Below are positions 17,058 through 26,330 of a DNA stretch of 41,314 bases, in pieces. Both the position numbers and the translations under genes were made by a program. The stretch's first letter is position 1; the number at the start of each line of letters is the position of its first letter. Source of the stretch: an uncultured Bacteroides sp. (lineage in GTDB: Bacteria; Bacteroidota; Bacteroidia; Bacteroidales; Bacteroidaceae). A model generated the notes under the pieces. The model had not been told where the DNA came from. It ran no database searches and saw only the letters and a program-made list of their open reading frames with translations. Where the stretch lies: NCBI GenBank assembly GCA_949289345.1, contig CASENS010000013.1, positions 1-41,314 of the forward strand, given 5' to 3'.

Positions 17058-17127
17058 GTGATTTCGACCGGTTCGTCCGGTTTGTCGCCACGTGTGTTTC
17101 TGTACGTTTGCCGGATAATAATTAGGG

Positions 17128-17898
17128 TCAGTGGGCATGGTAAACGTCGTGGTAATGCCTTTTCTCGTCGTTGAGGCTGCAAGTGGCGTCAATGCCCGCC
17201 TGTTGCAGCCGGTTGGTTATTTCATTCAGCCGTTTGCGGGGGACGCGACCTATGTAAAACAGGCGGTAACGGTAGTCTTGGTCCAGCAATTCCATGACAT
17301 GGGTGGCGTTCAGTTCGCGGGCAAAGTCGAAATTTACTTTGCGGAGTTCCCTGTATGGGTAACGTATTTCACGGCCGGCGTTTATGACGGTCAGGGTGTC
17401 GGCATCCAGTTTGAGGTAGCAGAAACGGGCTTGCAACAGGTAGATGCAATAGAGGCTCATGGCGAAAAACGCAAGGGACAACGCCAGACCTCCCCAAGAT
17501 TGAAGGGACACGGTGCGTAATCCTAAATAGAAACAGCATACAAACAGGGCGAAAAACCAAAACATGTAGAGCGACATGCGGCGATAGGTTACCGGGGAGT
17601 GTGGTGCGGTGTTCCCGATGCGTGGCGGGTTGTAGTTGCTGAAAGCGATGCCATGGCTTAGCAATGTGTGTATCAAGGCCGTAGGATGATTGCGCAAATG
17701 GATGGTCAGCGCCTTTTCTTCGCCGGACTTCAACAAAAGTGTGAGCAGTCCGGGACCGTACAGGTTGGCTGAATGGTGTGTGCCCGGTTCCGGGGTGTAG
17801 CGTTGCATGAAACGGAAACTTTGTATGTCATCCAAGGCGATGCGGTGTCTTTGCAGATAGTCCGTGGCATGTCGGGTTTCTTTCTCAGTGGCTTTCAT
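17128..17898 (-). CDS. Conserved hypothetical membrane protein
   Basis: 256 residues from ATG 17898, which lies two bases beyond the upstream HD gene's stop. The frame is open further upstream, but that part overlaps the HD gene and is basic, non-natural sequence. Two hydrophobic segments (about 108-128 and 136-156) form a hairpin with SLQSWGG between them, so both ends should be on the same side, probably cytoplasmic. The C-terminal part after FCYLKLDADTLTVINAGREI resembles the strand pattern of PH-like (bPH) domains. I do not recognise a named family. Tight coupling to the HD phosphohydrolase suggests co-expression. Confidence 0.7.
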   Translation of the reverse strand: MKATEKETRHATDYLQRHRIALDDIQSFRFMQRYTPEPGTHHSANLYGPGLLTLLLKSGEEKALTIHLRNHPTALIHTLLSHGIAFSNYNPPRIGNTAPHSPVTYRRMSLYMFWFFALFVCCFYLGLRTVSLQSWGGLALSLAFFAMSLYCIYLLQARFCYLKLDADTLTVINAGREIRYPYRELRKVNFDFARELNATHVMELLDQDYRYRLFYIGRVPRKRLNEITNRLQQAGIDATCSLNDEKRHYHDVYHAH

Positions 17899-17900
17899 GG

Positions 17901-19991
17901 TTATGCTTGCTTTTGAGGTTCTTCTTTTTCTTTTTTCAGTTCGGGATAGCTGATACGTGTGTGGTAGATAGTCTTCAGCTTTTCCTTGAAGACTTCTTTC
18001 ACGGTGGCAATGTCTTTGAAGGTGATGGGGCATTCCTTGAAGTAGCCTTCGTCTACCTGTGAGTCGATAATCTTGTTTACCAAGTTGCTGATGCTGGTCT
18101 CGGTGTATTCGGGCAGGCTGCGCGAGGCGGCTTCCACGGCGTCGGCCATCATCAGTATGGCCTGTTCTTTGGTGAAAGGATTAGGCCCGGGGTAGGTAAA
18201 CATAGCTTCGTCAGGTTCCTGGCCGGGATGCTCGTTCTTCCAGGATATGTAGAAGTACTTCGTTTTCCCCTTGCCGTGGTGGGTGGCGATGAAGTCCTTG
18301 ATGACTTTGGGCAGGTTGTTTTTGTCCGCCAACTTGAGTCCTCCCGTCACGTGGCTGATGACCATTTGCGCGCTTTGTTCGTAACTCAGGTTTTTGTGCG
18401 GATTGATGCCTCCCTGCTGGTTTTCGGTGAAGAATACGGGGTTCTCCATCTTGCCGATGTCGTGATACAAAGCGCCTGTACGTACCAACTGGCTTTTGGC
18501 ACCGATGCGGTTGGCGGCTTCCGCCGCAAGGTTGGCCACTTGCATGGAATGCTGGAAGGTGCCGGGCACAGTCTCGGACATGCGGCGCAACAAAGGAGTA
18601 TTGATGTTGGAAAGTTCGACAAGCGTAACGTTGGAGGTGAACCCGAAGGTTTTTTCCAACAGGAACAGTAGCGGATAAGTGAACAGCAACAGGATTCCGT
18701 TGATGATAAAGTAGATGTACATCCGCCCGTTCAGCTTCGAGAGGTCGTTTTCGGTAATCATCTCGAACGCGAAGTAGAGCAGGGCGTAAGTAAGGATAAC
18801 GAATACGGCGCTTTTGAATAGCTGGGAGCGTTGCGAGAGTTCCCTCAGACTGTATATGGCCACCAGTCCGGCAGTGATTTGCAGCAGGATGAACTCGTGC
18901 GGATAGCGCAGGCAGATGGAACATATTAATATGGTGATGACATGCGTGATAAACGCCGTGCGCGAGTCGAGAAACACACGGATGACCATGGGCAGCATGG
19001 CGTAAGGCAGTATGTAGACGTTCAGGAAGTTGTTGGCCATCATGGTTGCCGTCACTACGCAGTAAATCATGACCAGCGCGAAGAGCAGCGAGAGGCTGCT
19101 TTTGCGGTTATAGTAATCTTTGCGGAAGAGGTCGAGGTAGAGCATGAAGCAAAGCATGAAGATGCTGACGTATATTAGCTGTCCTGCCCATGTCAGGCGT
19201 TTCTGTCCTACGCCCTGGCTGCGTTTTTCCGACTCCTTCTTCAGGCTTTCCAGAATGTTGTAAGTCTCCGGGTTTACGATTTCCCCACGGTCGATGATTT
19301 TTTGTCCGCTGAGCACGATTCCTTTTGCCCACGAATAGTTTTCCAGTATCTCCCGCTTGGCGCTTTCCGTGCGTGCGGTGTCGTAGCTCAGGTTCGGTTC
19401 TAAGTATTCGTTCAGCTGGTAATGCCGCAGGATGGAGGGATGGTAGTGGGCGGTATCATTTTTCAATAGCAACTGATAGGCTTGCTTGACGGAAAGCAGG
19501 TCGTTGACTTTCTGCGAATAAGCTAATTTCTGGTCTACAATCCGTATTTCATTGTGCGTGCTGTCTTTTTGCAGGCTTGCCAGCGCTTCGGTATCCATGA
19601 TGCCTTGCTTGTAGACCCGGGTCAGCATACGCTCGATGTACGACAGGTATTTCCGGTCGGTCGCATTGCCCGGTGTGGCCGTGTGGTATCTTTCCCTCAA
19701 CTTGTTGATGGCCGTCTGTGCCGCTTGTCCGTCGAGCGTGTAGTAAGGCTGGAAGTTACGCAAGATGCTGTCCTGCTCGCGTTTCACTTCCTCCGTTGTC
19801 TTGTAAATGGGAAAATCGAAGGTGGCCATCAGCTGGCCGTACTTCCAGGGCTTGTTGATGTCAAACTGATAGTTGAACTTCCCGTCGCTGGGCAGAAAGT
19901 AGACAATAACCAGCACTGTACCTATGAAAATGAGTACTTTATATAGCAAATCTCTATAGTTGACTGTCTTTTTTGTATTGAAACTATTCAT
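17901..19991 (-). CDS. 7TM-HD family phosphohydrolase (PgpH/YqfF-like, probable cyclic-di-AMP phosphodiesterase)
   Basis: 696 residues from ATG 19991. A longer frame to 20048 adds an implausible hydrophobic leader in the divergent promoter region. A first membrane segment (about 16-34) is followed by an extracytoplasmic 7TMR-HDED domain (about 40-265), a bundle of membrane helices (about 270-448) and a cytoplasmic HD domain. The metal-binding residues are visible: His481 in FQHS, His510-Asp511 in YHDIGK and the HHGKGKTKYFY segment. In Firmicutes this architecture (PgpH) hydrolyses cyclic di-AMP, and the same activity is likely but not proven here. It is the first of two tightly linked minus-strand genes and is divergent from gltX. 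Confidence 0.88.
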   Translation of the reverse strand: MNSFNTKKTVNYRDLLYKVLIFIGTVLVIVYFLPSDGKFNYQFDINKPWKYGQLMATFDFPIYKTTEEVKREQDSILRNFQPYYTLDGQAAQTAINKLRERYHTATPGNATDRKYLSYIERMLTRVYKQGIMDTEALASLQKDSTHNEIRIVDQKLAYSQKVNDLLSVKQAYQLLLKNDTAHYHPSILRHYQLNEYLEPNLSYDTARTESAKREILENYSWAKGIVLSGQKIIDRGEIVNPETYNILESLKKESEKRSQGVGQKRLTWAGQLIYVSIFMLCFMLYLDLFRKDYYNRKSSLSLLFALVMIYCVVTATMMANNFLNVYILPYAMLPMVIRVFLDSRTAFITHVITILICSICLRYPHEFILLQITAGLVAIYSLRELSQRSQLFKSAVFVILTYALLYFAFEMITENDLSKLNGRMYIYFIINGILLLFTYPLLFLLEKTFGFTSNVTLVELSNINTPLLRRMSETVPGTFQHSMQVANLAAEAANRIGAKSQLVRTGALYHDIGKMENPVFFTENQQGGINPHKNLSYEQSAQMVISHVTGGLKLADKNNLPKVIKDFIATHHGKGKTKYFYISWKNEHPGQEPDEAMFTYPGPNPFTKEQAILMMADAVEAASRSLPEYTETSISNLVNKIIDSQVDEGYFKECPITFKDIATVKEVFKEKLKTIYHTRISYPELKKEKEEPQKQA

Positions 19992-20049
19992 ATCGGTCGA
20001 AATTTTTGCGAAAAGTACGAAAAAAAACAATGATATGGAAAAAAACACT

Positions 20050-20057
20050 TAATTTTG
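20050..20057 (+). promoter_or_regulatory. -7 box of the gltX promoter
   Basis: TAATTTTG matches TAnnTTTG. No clear -33 TTTG lies 19-21 nt upstream, so only this box is claimed. The ATG at 20090 lies 33 nt downstream. Confidence 0.45.
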
Positions 20058-20089
20058 CCACCTAAAATATCCTAAAGTAGATTTTGAGT

Positions 20090-21616
20090 ATGACAGAAAG
20101 AAAAGTCAGAGTCCGTTTTGCCCCGAGCCCTACGGGCGCTTTGCACATTGGCGGAGTACGTACCGCCTTGTATAATTATCTCTTTGCGCGCCAACATGGC
20201 GGTGACTTGATTTTCCGTATTGAAGATACTGACAGCAACCGCTTTGTGCCGGGGGCTGAGGAATATATCCTGGAGTCGTTCAAGTGGTTGGGCATCCCGT
20301 TTGACGAGGGTGTCAGCTTTGGGGGTGACCACGGGCCTTACCGCCAGTCCGAACGTCGGGACATCTATAAGAAATATGTAAAGGTGTTGCTGGACAACGG
20401 CAAAGCCTACATTGCCTTCGACACGCCCGAAGAGCTGGACGCCAAGCGTAAGGAAGTGGCCAATTTCCAGTATGACGCCTCCACCCGTATGCAGATGCGC
20501 AACTCGCTGACCCTGCCCAAGGACGAAGTGGACAAACTGATGGCCGAAGGCAAGCAATACGTGGTGCGCTTCAAGATAGAACCGGACGAGGACGTGCATG
20601 TGCACGACCTAATCCGTGGCGAGGTGGTTATCAACTCTTCTATCCTCGACGATAAGGTGCTTTATAAATCGGCCGATGAATTGCCTACCTATCACCTGGC
20701 CAACATTGTGGACGACCATCTGATGGAAGTGTCCCATGTCATCCGTGGGGAAGAATGGCTGCCTTCCGCGCCTTTGCATGTGTTGCTCTACAGGGCTTTC
20801 GGTTGGGAAGACACCATGCCCGAGTTCGCCCACCTGCCTCTCCTGCTGAAGCCCGAAGGCAACGGCAAGCTGAGCAAGCGCGATGGCGACCGTCTGGGCT
20901 TCCCCGTATTTCCTTTGGAGTGGCACGACCCCAAGACGGGCGAAGTGTCTTCCGGTTATCGCGAAGCCGGCTATCTGCCCGAAGCGGTCATTAACTTCCT
21001 TGCCTTGTTGGGATGGAATCCGGGCAACGACCAGGAACTGATGTCGATGGACGAACTGATTAAGCTGTTCAACCTGAGCCATTGCAGCAAGGCGGGTGCC
21101 AAGTTCGACTATAAAAAAGGTATTTGGTTCAACCACGAATATATCCTGAAGAAACCGGACGCCGAAGTGGCCGGATTGTTTAAACCCGTATTGGCCGCCC
21201 AAGGTGTGGACGTGTCCGCCTATAGCGACGCGTATCTTACCCGTGTGGTTGGCTTGGTGAAAGGCCGCGTCAACTTTGTGAAGGAATTGTGGGACCAGGC
21301 CCGCTTCTTCTTCGTGGCTCCTGAGACGTATGCCGAAAAAGACGTGAAGAAACGCTGGTCGGAGGACACGCCACGGATTATGGGTGAATTGGTGAGCGTT
21401 TTGCAGAACATTGACGACTTCTCCTCCAAACCTTCGGAAGAGGTTGTCATAGGCTGGATAACCGAGAAGGGATATCACATGGGCAACGTGATGAACGCCT
21501 TCCGTTTGGCCGTAGTGGGCGAGTGCAAAGGTCCCCACATGTTCGACATTACGGAGTTGCTGGGCAAGGAAGAGACAATCCGCCGCATCGGACGGGCGGT
21601 CGACGCGTTAAAGTGA
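20090..21616 (+). CDS. gltX: Glutamyl-tRNA synthetase
   Basis: 508 residues from ATG 20090; the frame could be read from a TTG at 20084, but [16 protein letters not shown] is the natural start. It is a class I aminoacyl-tRNA synthetase that charges tRNA-Glu with glutamate. The ATP-binding HIGH motif reads HIGG (residues 19-22, within [11 protein letters not shown]) and the KMSKS loop reads [27 protein letters not shown] and the anticodon-binding helical domain in the C-terminal third complete the expected architecture, and the length is normal. The gene is essential and its codon use suggests high expression. It is followed by waaA after 114 bp. Confidence 0.97.
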   Translation: MTERKVRVRFAPSPTGALHIGGVRTALYNYLFARQHGGDLIFRIEDTDSNRFVPGAEEYILESFKWLGIPFDEGVSFGGDHGPYRQSERRDIYKKYVKVLLDNGKAYIAFDTPEELDAKRKEVANFQYDASTRMQMRNSLTLPKDEVDKLMAEGKQYVVRFKIEPDEDVHVHDLIRGEVVINSSILDDKVLYKSADELPTYHLANIVDDHLMEVSHVIRGEEWLPSAPLHVLLYRAFGWEDTMPEFAHLPLLLKPEGNGKLSKRDGDRLGFPVFPLEWHDPKTGEVSSGYREAGYLPEAVINFLALLGWNPGNDQELMSMDELIKLFNLSHCSKAGAKFDYKKGIWFNHEYILKKPDAEVAGLFKPVLAAQGVDVSAYSDAYLTRVVGLVKGRVNFVKELWDQARFFFVAPETYAEKDVKKRWSEDTPRIMGELVSVLQNIDDFSSKPSEEVVIGWITEKGYHMGNVMNAFRLAVVGECKGPHMFDITELLGKEETIRRIGRAVDALK

Positions 21617-21641
21617 TTTTAAATATCAAGTTTTGGATTTC

Positions 21642-21712
21642 AGGTTTTAGATTTCAGAATTCAAACGGAACCTTTTTTTAGAGGGGGAAACGGACGCTGA
21701 AGTCTAAAACCT
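21642..21712. repeat. Inverted repeat between gltX and waaA
   Basis: aggttttagatttcag (21642-21657) pairs with ctgaagtctaaaacct (21697-21712) with one G-U pair, enclosing 39 nt. It may act as a weak terminator after gltX or be a dispersed intergenic repeat. Confidence 0.5.
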
Positions 21713-21730
21713 AAAAACGGAGAAAGTTTC

Positions 21731-22954
21731 ATGTGGCTATACGACCTGGCGATAGGACTTTATGATATAGGCGTGCATCTGGCTGCGCCTTTCAGCTGTA
21801 AGCCCCGCAAGATGATGAAAGGTCATTGGGTGGTGTACGACCTTCTGCGGCAGCAGTTGGAAAAGGACCGGCGTTACATCTGGTTTCATGCCGCCTCGTT
21901 GGGCGAGTTTGAACAGGGACGTCCGTTGATGGAGAAGATACGCGCCCGCTATCCCGACTACGGCATTTTGCTTACCTTTTTTTCGCCTTCGGGCTATGAA
22001 GTGCGCAAGAACTACCGGGGAGCAGACATCGTGTGCTACCTTCCTTTCGACAAACCCCGTAATGTGAAGAAGTTTCTCGATTTGGTGAATCCCTGCATGG
22101 CTTTCTTCATCAAATATGAGTTTTGGAAAAACTATCTGGACGAACTTCACCGCAGGCATATACCGGTTTACAGCATTTCGTCCATTTTCCGTCGCGGGCA
22201 AATCTTTTTCAAATGGTACGGTGGCACTTACCGCAATGTGTTGCGCGATTTCGACTACCTTTTTGTACAGAACGACCTGTCCAAACGCTTCCTGTCCAAG
22301 ATAGGGGTGAATAAAGTGATGGTGGTGGGCGACACGCGTTTCGACCGTGTGCTGCAAATACGGAGCGAGGCCAAGGATTTGCCGTTGGTAGAAGCCTTTA
22401 AGGGCAACCGCCCCACCTTGGTGGCTGGTAGTTCGTGGCAGCCGGACGAGGATTTGTTCATTGACTATTTCAACCGTCATCCGGAAATGAAACTCATCAT
22501 TGCGCCCCATGTCATTGATGAGAACCATTTGGTGGAAATTGTCGGGAAGCTGAAGCGTCCCTATGTGCGTTACACGCGTGCGGACGAGCGGAATGTCCTC
22601 AAGGCGGATTGCCTCATTATCGATTGTTTTGGCTTGTTGTCTTCCATCTATCGCTATGGCGAAATAGCCTATATCGGTGGCGGTTTTGGTGTAGGCATTC
22701 ACAACACGTTGGAAGCGGCTGTTTATGGCATTCCGGTCATCTTCGGTCCCAAGTATCAGAAATTCCAGGAGGCTGTACAGCTCATCGAAGCTCAAGGGGC
22801 GTTCTCCATCAAGAGTGGTGCTGAACTGTATCCCTTGCTCGACCGCTTGTACACCGACACGGTTTTTTTACAGGAGACGGGTCGGAAAGCCGGCGACTAT
22901 GTTACCGGACATGCCGGAGCCACGGACAAGATTATGGGGATAATCAATTTCTGA
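21731..22954 (+). CDS. waaA: 3-deoxy-D-manno-octulosonic acid (Kdo) transferase
   Basis: 407 residues, a GT-B glycosyltransferase (family GT30) that adds Kdo from CMP-Kdo to lipid A precursor at the inner membrane. An N-terminal membrane-associated segment (MWLYDLAIGLYDIGVHLAAP) precedes the first Rossmann domain. HAASLGEFEQ contains the catalytic Glu59 motif of the family, and the substrate-binding region reads FFIKYEFWKNYL. In the second domain VAGSSWQPDED, IAPHVIDENH and the nucleotide-sugar signature IGGGFGVGIHNTLEAAVYG are well conserved. The length is normal. It is transcribed in the same direction as gltX and is followed after 33 bp by the TPR gene. Confidence 0.95.
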   Translation: MWLYDLAIGLYDIGVHLAAPFSCKPRKMMKGHWVVYDLLRQQLEKDRRYIWFHAASLGEFEQGRPLMEKIRARYPDYGILLTFFSPSGYEVRKNYRGADIVCYLPFDKPRNVKKFLDLVNPCMAFFIKYEFWKNYLDELHRRHIPVYSISSIFRRGQIFFKWYGGTYRNVLRDFDYLFVQNDLSKRFLSKIGVNKVMVVGDTRFDRVLQIRSEAKDLPLVEAFKGNRPTLVAGSSWQPDEDLFIDYFNRHPEMKLIIAPHVIDENHLVEIVGKLKRPYVRYTRADERNVLKADCLIIDCFGLLSSIYRYGEIAYIGGGFGVGIHNTLEAAVYGIPVIFGPKYQKFQEAVQLIEAQGAFSIKSGAELYPLLDRLYTDTVFLQETGRKAGDYVTGHAGATDKIMGIINF

Positions 22955-22987
22955 ATGGGTGATAGGGCTTCAGTTGGTAGGCAGGTT

Positions 22988-24064
22988 ATGATAAGGCGTT
23001 TTTGTTTCCTTCTGTTTTTGGGGGTATTGTTCACCGCCTGCCATGTGGACAGGCATACCGGACGCTTGATGCGGCAGGCGGACTCATTGCTTGCAACTTG
23101 TCCGGACAGTGCCTGGTGTCTTCTTCAGGAGTTGCAGACTGTACGTATGCCCCGTCGGGATGCCGCCCGTTATGCTTTGCTGTGGGCGCAGGCCACCAAT
23201 AAGTGTGTCAAACCCTTGTCCCCCTGCGACTCCTTGCTGGAACTTGCGTTAGCGTATTATGACACTCCTTCTCCTCAGCGTGCCCTTGCCTTGCTCTATA
23301 AAGGCCGGTTAGAGGATGAAATGGGACTTCCGAAAGAAGCTACCCGCTGGTTGCAGGAAGCCTTGACCCTTACGGAGCGTTATCCGGAAGAAGTGGAAAC
23401 AAGGCGGCATGTGCTCAGTTCGTTGGGCAACCTGTATTTTTATTCGGCGAACTACGATGAGGCCATCAAGCTGTATCGTGAATTATACGATTGTTGCTCG
23501 ACGGATAAGGACAAGGCGATAGCGTTGAGCCATATCGCTTCGTATTATTCGGTGAAGGAACAGCGGGATTCTACTTTTGTGATACAAGACCGTGCATTGG
23601 CTCATGCGTTTGCATCCAAAGACTCGTTCATAATAGCGTCATGCTTATTATCCATCAGTTTAGACTATGGTTTCTTTAATGAAAGAAACGACACTGCATT
23701 GCATTATGGCCGGTGGGCACTTCGAATGATGCCGGCAAATGCTTTAAAAGGAAATCTTTACTACAATATAGGAAGTTTGTTTGCGGAAGACGAAGCCACA
23801 CAAGACAGTGCTCTTTACTATATTAATATGAGCCAATCTGATACAACTTTCCAAGGCCGGTTTTTAGGTTTGCTCGACATAGCTGACATTGAGGAGAAGC
23901 GAATGAATTATAAAGCCGCTGATTATTACCTGCGTAAATATATAGATTACGCGGATAGTTTGATTTTCTCCGAGCAATCGACTCCTATGAGCCGGTTGAT
24001 ACATGAATATCAGACGAAGATACGGGTCCGTGAAGAACAAATTAGGGGGCAACGTATTCTTTAG
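22988..24064 (+). CDS. TPR-containing lipoprotein, N-terminal part of a regulator-like gene cut by an in-frame stop
   Basis: 358 residues from ATG 22988; an ATG at 22955 is in frame but adds a non-signal leader. The signal peptide ends LFTAC, so Cys18 is a probable lipidation site. The body is a series of TPR-like helical pairs, for example LYKGRLEDEMGLPKEATRWL, then SSLGNLYFYSANYDEAIKLY and DYYLRKYIDYADSL. The frame ends at TAG 24062-24064, immediately before what should be the transmembrane helix. Known Bacteroides proteins of this architecture continue through a membrane helix into a coiled coil and a DNA-binding-like C-terminus. Here that part follows in the same frame after the stop. The product is therefore either a truncated periplasmic protein or, with read-through, a full-length protein of about 557 residues. 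Confidence 0.75.
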   Translation: MIRRFCFLLFLGVLFTACHVDRHTGRLMRQADSLLATCPDSAWCLLQELQTVRMPRRDAARYALLWAQATNKCVKPLSPCDSLLELALAYYDTPSPQRALALLYKGRLEDEMGLPKEATRWLQEALTLTERYPEEVETRRHVLSSLGNLYFYSANYDEAIKLYRELYDCCSTDKDKAIALSHIASYYSVKEQRDSTFVIQDRALAHAFASKDSFIIASCLLSISLDYGFFNERNDTALHYGRWALRMMPANALKGNLYYNIGSLFAEDEATQDSALYYINMSQSDTTFQGRFLGLLDIADIEEKRMNYKAADYYLRKYIDYADSLIFSEQSTPMSRLIHEYQTKIRVREEQIRGQRIL

Positions 24065-24661
24065 AGCGGAGTGGGTATCGGTGTAATTCTCATTTTTGCG
24101 CTTATTTTCGGTTTTCAGTATCGGCTAAATAGGAAAAAACGGCAACAGCAGATTTATGAACAGCGTTTGAAGCAGACTCAAGAGAAAATTACGCTCTTGC
24201 AGGCAACCATTGAAGCGAATGAGGAACTGTTAGGACTGCTCCAAAAAGAAAAGCTACAATACGTTTCCGAAGCGGATAAGTTAGAGGTTTCCATCCGGAA
24301 ATTCCGGGAGGAAAAGAAAACGTTGCAAGAGTGGCTTTTCCATGAGAGTGACGTATTTAAGAAAGTTCAATCCTTACGGAAGCAATGGATGGGCGGTAAT
24401 AAAGAACAGAAAGTGATGACCCATGCCGACCGGGAGAAATTGCGGGAGATTATAAGCGACATCTTTGCCGAGAGGATGAAAGAATTGCGACAATTTTATC
24501 CACGTTTGACGGAGGACGACCTCTTTCTGCTCTGTTTGCAGGAAGCCGGTTTCGACTCACAAAGCATTGCCATTTGTTTCGGTTATGGTGATACGCATAC
24601 CATCAATCAACGAAAGTCGCGCATGAAAGGACGAATGGAGGCGTCTAAGGTGCAAGTGTGA
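24065..24661 (+). pseudogene. C-terminal part of the same TPR regulator-like gene, after the in-frame TAG
   Basis: The frame continues without shift from the TAG at 24062-24064. A transmembrane helix (GVGIGVILIFALIFGFQY) is followed by a basic stretch (RLNRKKRQQQ) and a coiled coil (about 24160-24340). The C-terminal domain (FYPRLTEDDLFLLCLQEAGF, then SQSIAICFGYGDTHTINQRK) looks like the LuxR-type helix-turn-helix-like end seen in TPR-TM regulators of Bacteroides. The only early start is a GTG at 24071 with no good leader, so separate translation is doubtful. The coding sequence after the stop shows no further damage, so the nonsense change is recent or a sequencing error, or it is read through. 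Confidence 0.75.
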
Positions 24662-24724
24662 CTGTCTGATATTCCATTTGTTTGATTATTAGTGCTTTAT
24701 TTTGTTTCTGTGTGACTCTGAAGT

Positions 24725-24756
24725 TTTGGATTAATCTTATCTTTACTCTAATTTTG
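24725..24756 (+). promoter_or_regulatory. Promoter of the small secreted protein gene
   Basis: TTTG (24725-24728), 20 nt, then TAATTTTG (24749-24756): a full match to the Bacteroides promoter consensus. The ATG at 24790 follows after 33 nt. Confidence 0.75.
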
Positions 24757-24789
24757 TGCTCATAATATTAATCTTAAAATGACTGATTT

Positions 24790-25101
24790 ATGAGAACAAA
24801 ACAATTATTCATTCTGCTGGCTTTTTTATTCTTTTTGCCAGTAGCTATGATTGCAAAAGAAAAGAAGATTAACAAAAAAAATTCCAAGGAATTGAACGCT
24901 GTTACTCGCCTTCCTCTTGACTTCGACTTTACAGTCGAGGATGTTGACAACTCTCTCCAAATCGTATTTATCGGAGAATTACCGAATGCGGACTTGTTTG
25001 TTACGGATAAGGCGGGCAATGTTGTTTGGGAGGAATATGGGGTGCAACTCTACGATGGCAAAATGGTGCATATAGTGAATGCAATGGGAAAGACATACTG
25101 A
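24790..25101 (+). CDS. Small secreted protein, DUF3244-like
   Basis: 103 residues with a clear signal peptide (MRTKQLFILLAFLFFLPVAM) and a short mature part that forms a few beta strands (NSLQIVFIGELPNADLFVTD, then KAGNVVWEEYGVQLYDGKMV). This resembles the small secreted DUF3244-type proteins common in Bacteroides, whose function is unknown. The protein stops at GKTY, slightly before the last strand such proteins normally have, so it may be shortened at the C-terminus. It has its own promoter and stands alone in front of the lipoprotein pair. Confidence 0.65.
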   Translation: MRTKQLFILLAFLFFLPVAMIAKEKKINKKNSKELNAVTRLPLDFDFTVEDVDNSLQIVFIGELPNADLFVTDKAGNVVWEEYGVQLYDGKMVHIVNAMGKTY

Positions 25102-25151
25102 TAGTATAATGGAAGAAAAACGCATGAAATAATAAAATAAATAGGATACTA

Positions 25152-25190
25152 TTTGTGTAGGAAATAAAAAAACATATATTTGTTTCCTAC
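25152..25190 (+). promoter_or_regulatory. Promoter with embedded dyad, first lipoprotein gene
   Basis: TTTG (25152-25155), 19 nt, then TATATTTG (25175-25182) match the Bacteroides promoter. gtaggaaa (25157-25164) and tttcctac (25183-25190) form an inverted repeat: one arm lies just downstream of the -33 box and the other begins right after the -7 box. The same layout recurs at 26331-26373. Confidence 0.7.
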
Positions 25191-25246
25191 GCTTTAGTAG
25201 TTACTTAAAAAACGATTATGAAATAATCCTTAAAAATGGAATAACC

Positions 25247-26323
25247 ATGAGCACAAAAGTATTTTCTTTCAAAAGCATTGTTATAGCAACATTGTTCATA
25301 GCGGCTTGTAGTTCGTGTAGCAACAATGAAATCGTGCTGATGAATCCGCAGGAACTATGCAGCAGGGGAGTTCTGCAGGCAGAACATTTTGCATGCGTGT
25401 GGAACGATGAAAAACTGAGTTACGGGTCAGCGGAATTCTTGCCGGTTGAAGGGGATTCTACAAAATTGGAACTGTTGCTGAATGACTTCTTTCCGCATTA
25501 CGAGGACATTTCGGATGGCTTAGAGTTTTCAGGTGTCGGGGTAACGGTGGATGTTGTGCCGGGCGAAAACGAAATTCAGTTTAGCGGAACTCTAAACACC
25601 TTAGTTTATAAACTGTCTGTACAAGGCCGTTATACAAAATATCCGGAAGAGCGTGTAGACTTGCAGTGCGAATACCGTGTACAGGGCAGTTCGTATATGG
25701 ATGTACCTTACATACTTCGCTTTAAGCCGGAGACTGTTTTCTTGGTGTCCTCTATGCCGGGAACAGTAGAATCGGGCGGACAGACTTATCAGCGAGGAGA
25801 CTTTGTGAAGAAGATGCTGCAACGTATTTTTGAACGCATTGCGGATGAAGTGAATGCCGTACAAATGGCTTTTCATGCCGATGGCACGGCGGATCTTGCC
25901 TTGCAATACGCTTCCTCAAGTGACTTTACACCATGGATGACCATTCGTTATTGGTATCCGAATTTGAATTCTAATCTTTATCTGGAGTTTACGCAAGAAC
26001 AACTATCATCATTCTATGATCAATGGTTGGGAGTGCCTGCCAATGCTTATTATACCTATCCTTTCATTCACTATGGAGATCTGTCGCTTGGGCGTGCCAT
26101 GCTCCGGGTTTACTATTGGCCACAAGGCGAGGAAGGTCTCACCTTCTGGATATATCCTCCTAATGATGTGAAGTTTGTTGAATTCTATCTGCAAGGAAAG
26201 GGCAAAGACGGTTGGACCGAGGAAGAACAGGCCGAGTTGGACTTATTGCTGGAAATTTTGCAGAAAAAAGATAGGTACGATTTGGGTATTGCCCTGCACA
26301 TGGATATAGCAAACGATAATTGA
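25247..26323 (+). CDS. Bacteroides lipoprotein (DUF4925-like), first of a tandem pair
   Basis: 358 residues with a type II signal peptide (lipobox-like AACSSC near residue 20-24). The mature protein has an N-terminal beta-rich half and a C-terminal half containing GTVESGGQTYQRGDFVKKML and DFTPWMTIRYWYPNLNSNLY. The same landmarks recur in the next gene (GTVEWEGQAYEKPDFAKMMM and DFTPWMSVRYWYTEGKNQL), so the two are paralogues. The motif set resembles the DUF4925 family of Bacteroides lipoproteins, whose function is unknown; this assignment is from memory. The gene has its own promoter with a dyad and no obvious terminator before the second copy. Confidence 0.7.
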   Translation: MSTKVFSFKSIVIATLFIAACSSCSNNEIVLMNPQELCSRGVLQAEHFACVWNDEKLSYGSAEFLPVEGDSTKLELLLNDFFPHYEDISDGLEFSGVGVTVDVVPGENEIQFSGTLNTLVYKLSVQGRYTKYPEERVDLQCEYRVQGSSYMDVPYILRFKPETVFLVSSMPGTVESGGQTYQRGDFVKKMLQRIFERIADEVNAVQMAFHADGTADLALQYASSSDFTPWMTIRYWYPNLNSNLYLEFTQEQLSSFYDQWLGVPANAYYTYPFIHYGDLSLGRAMLRVYYWPQGEEGLTFWIYPPNDVKFVEFYLQGKGKDGWTEEEQAELDLLLEILQKKDRYDLGIALHMDIANDN

Positions 26324-26330
26324 GACATAA

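Noticed and set aside
17899-18033. Longer N-terminus for the small membrane protein
   Set aside because: The extra 45 residues overlap the HD phosphohydrolase gene out of frame and look unnatural; ATG 17898 directly after the HD stop is preferred.
20609-21538. 309-residue frame antisense to gltX
   Set aside because: gltX is certain here; the opposite frame has no motifs and no promoter.
21737-22795. 352-residue frame antisense to waaA
   Set aside because: Shadow of the Kdo transferase gene; no recognisable domain.
24071-24661. Independent 196-residue gene starting at GTG 24071
   Set aside because: It is in the same frame as the TPR gene directly after its TAG, begins at the expected membrane helix and has no leader of its own, so it is treated as the second half of one interrupted gene.
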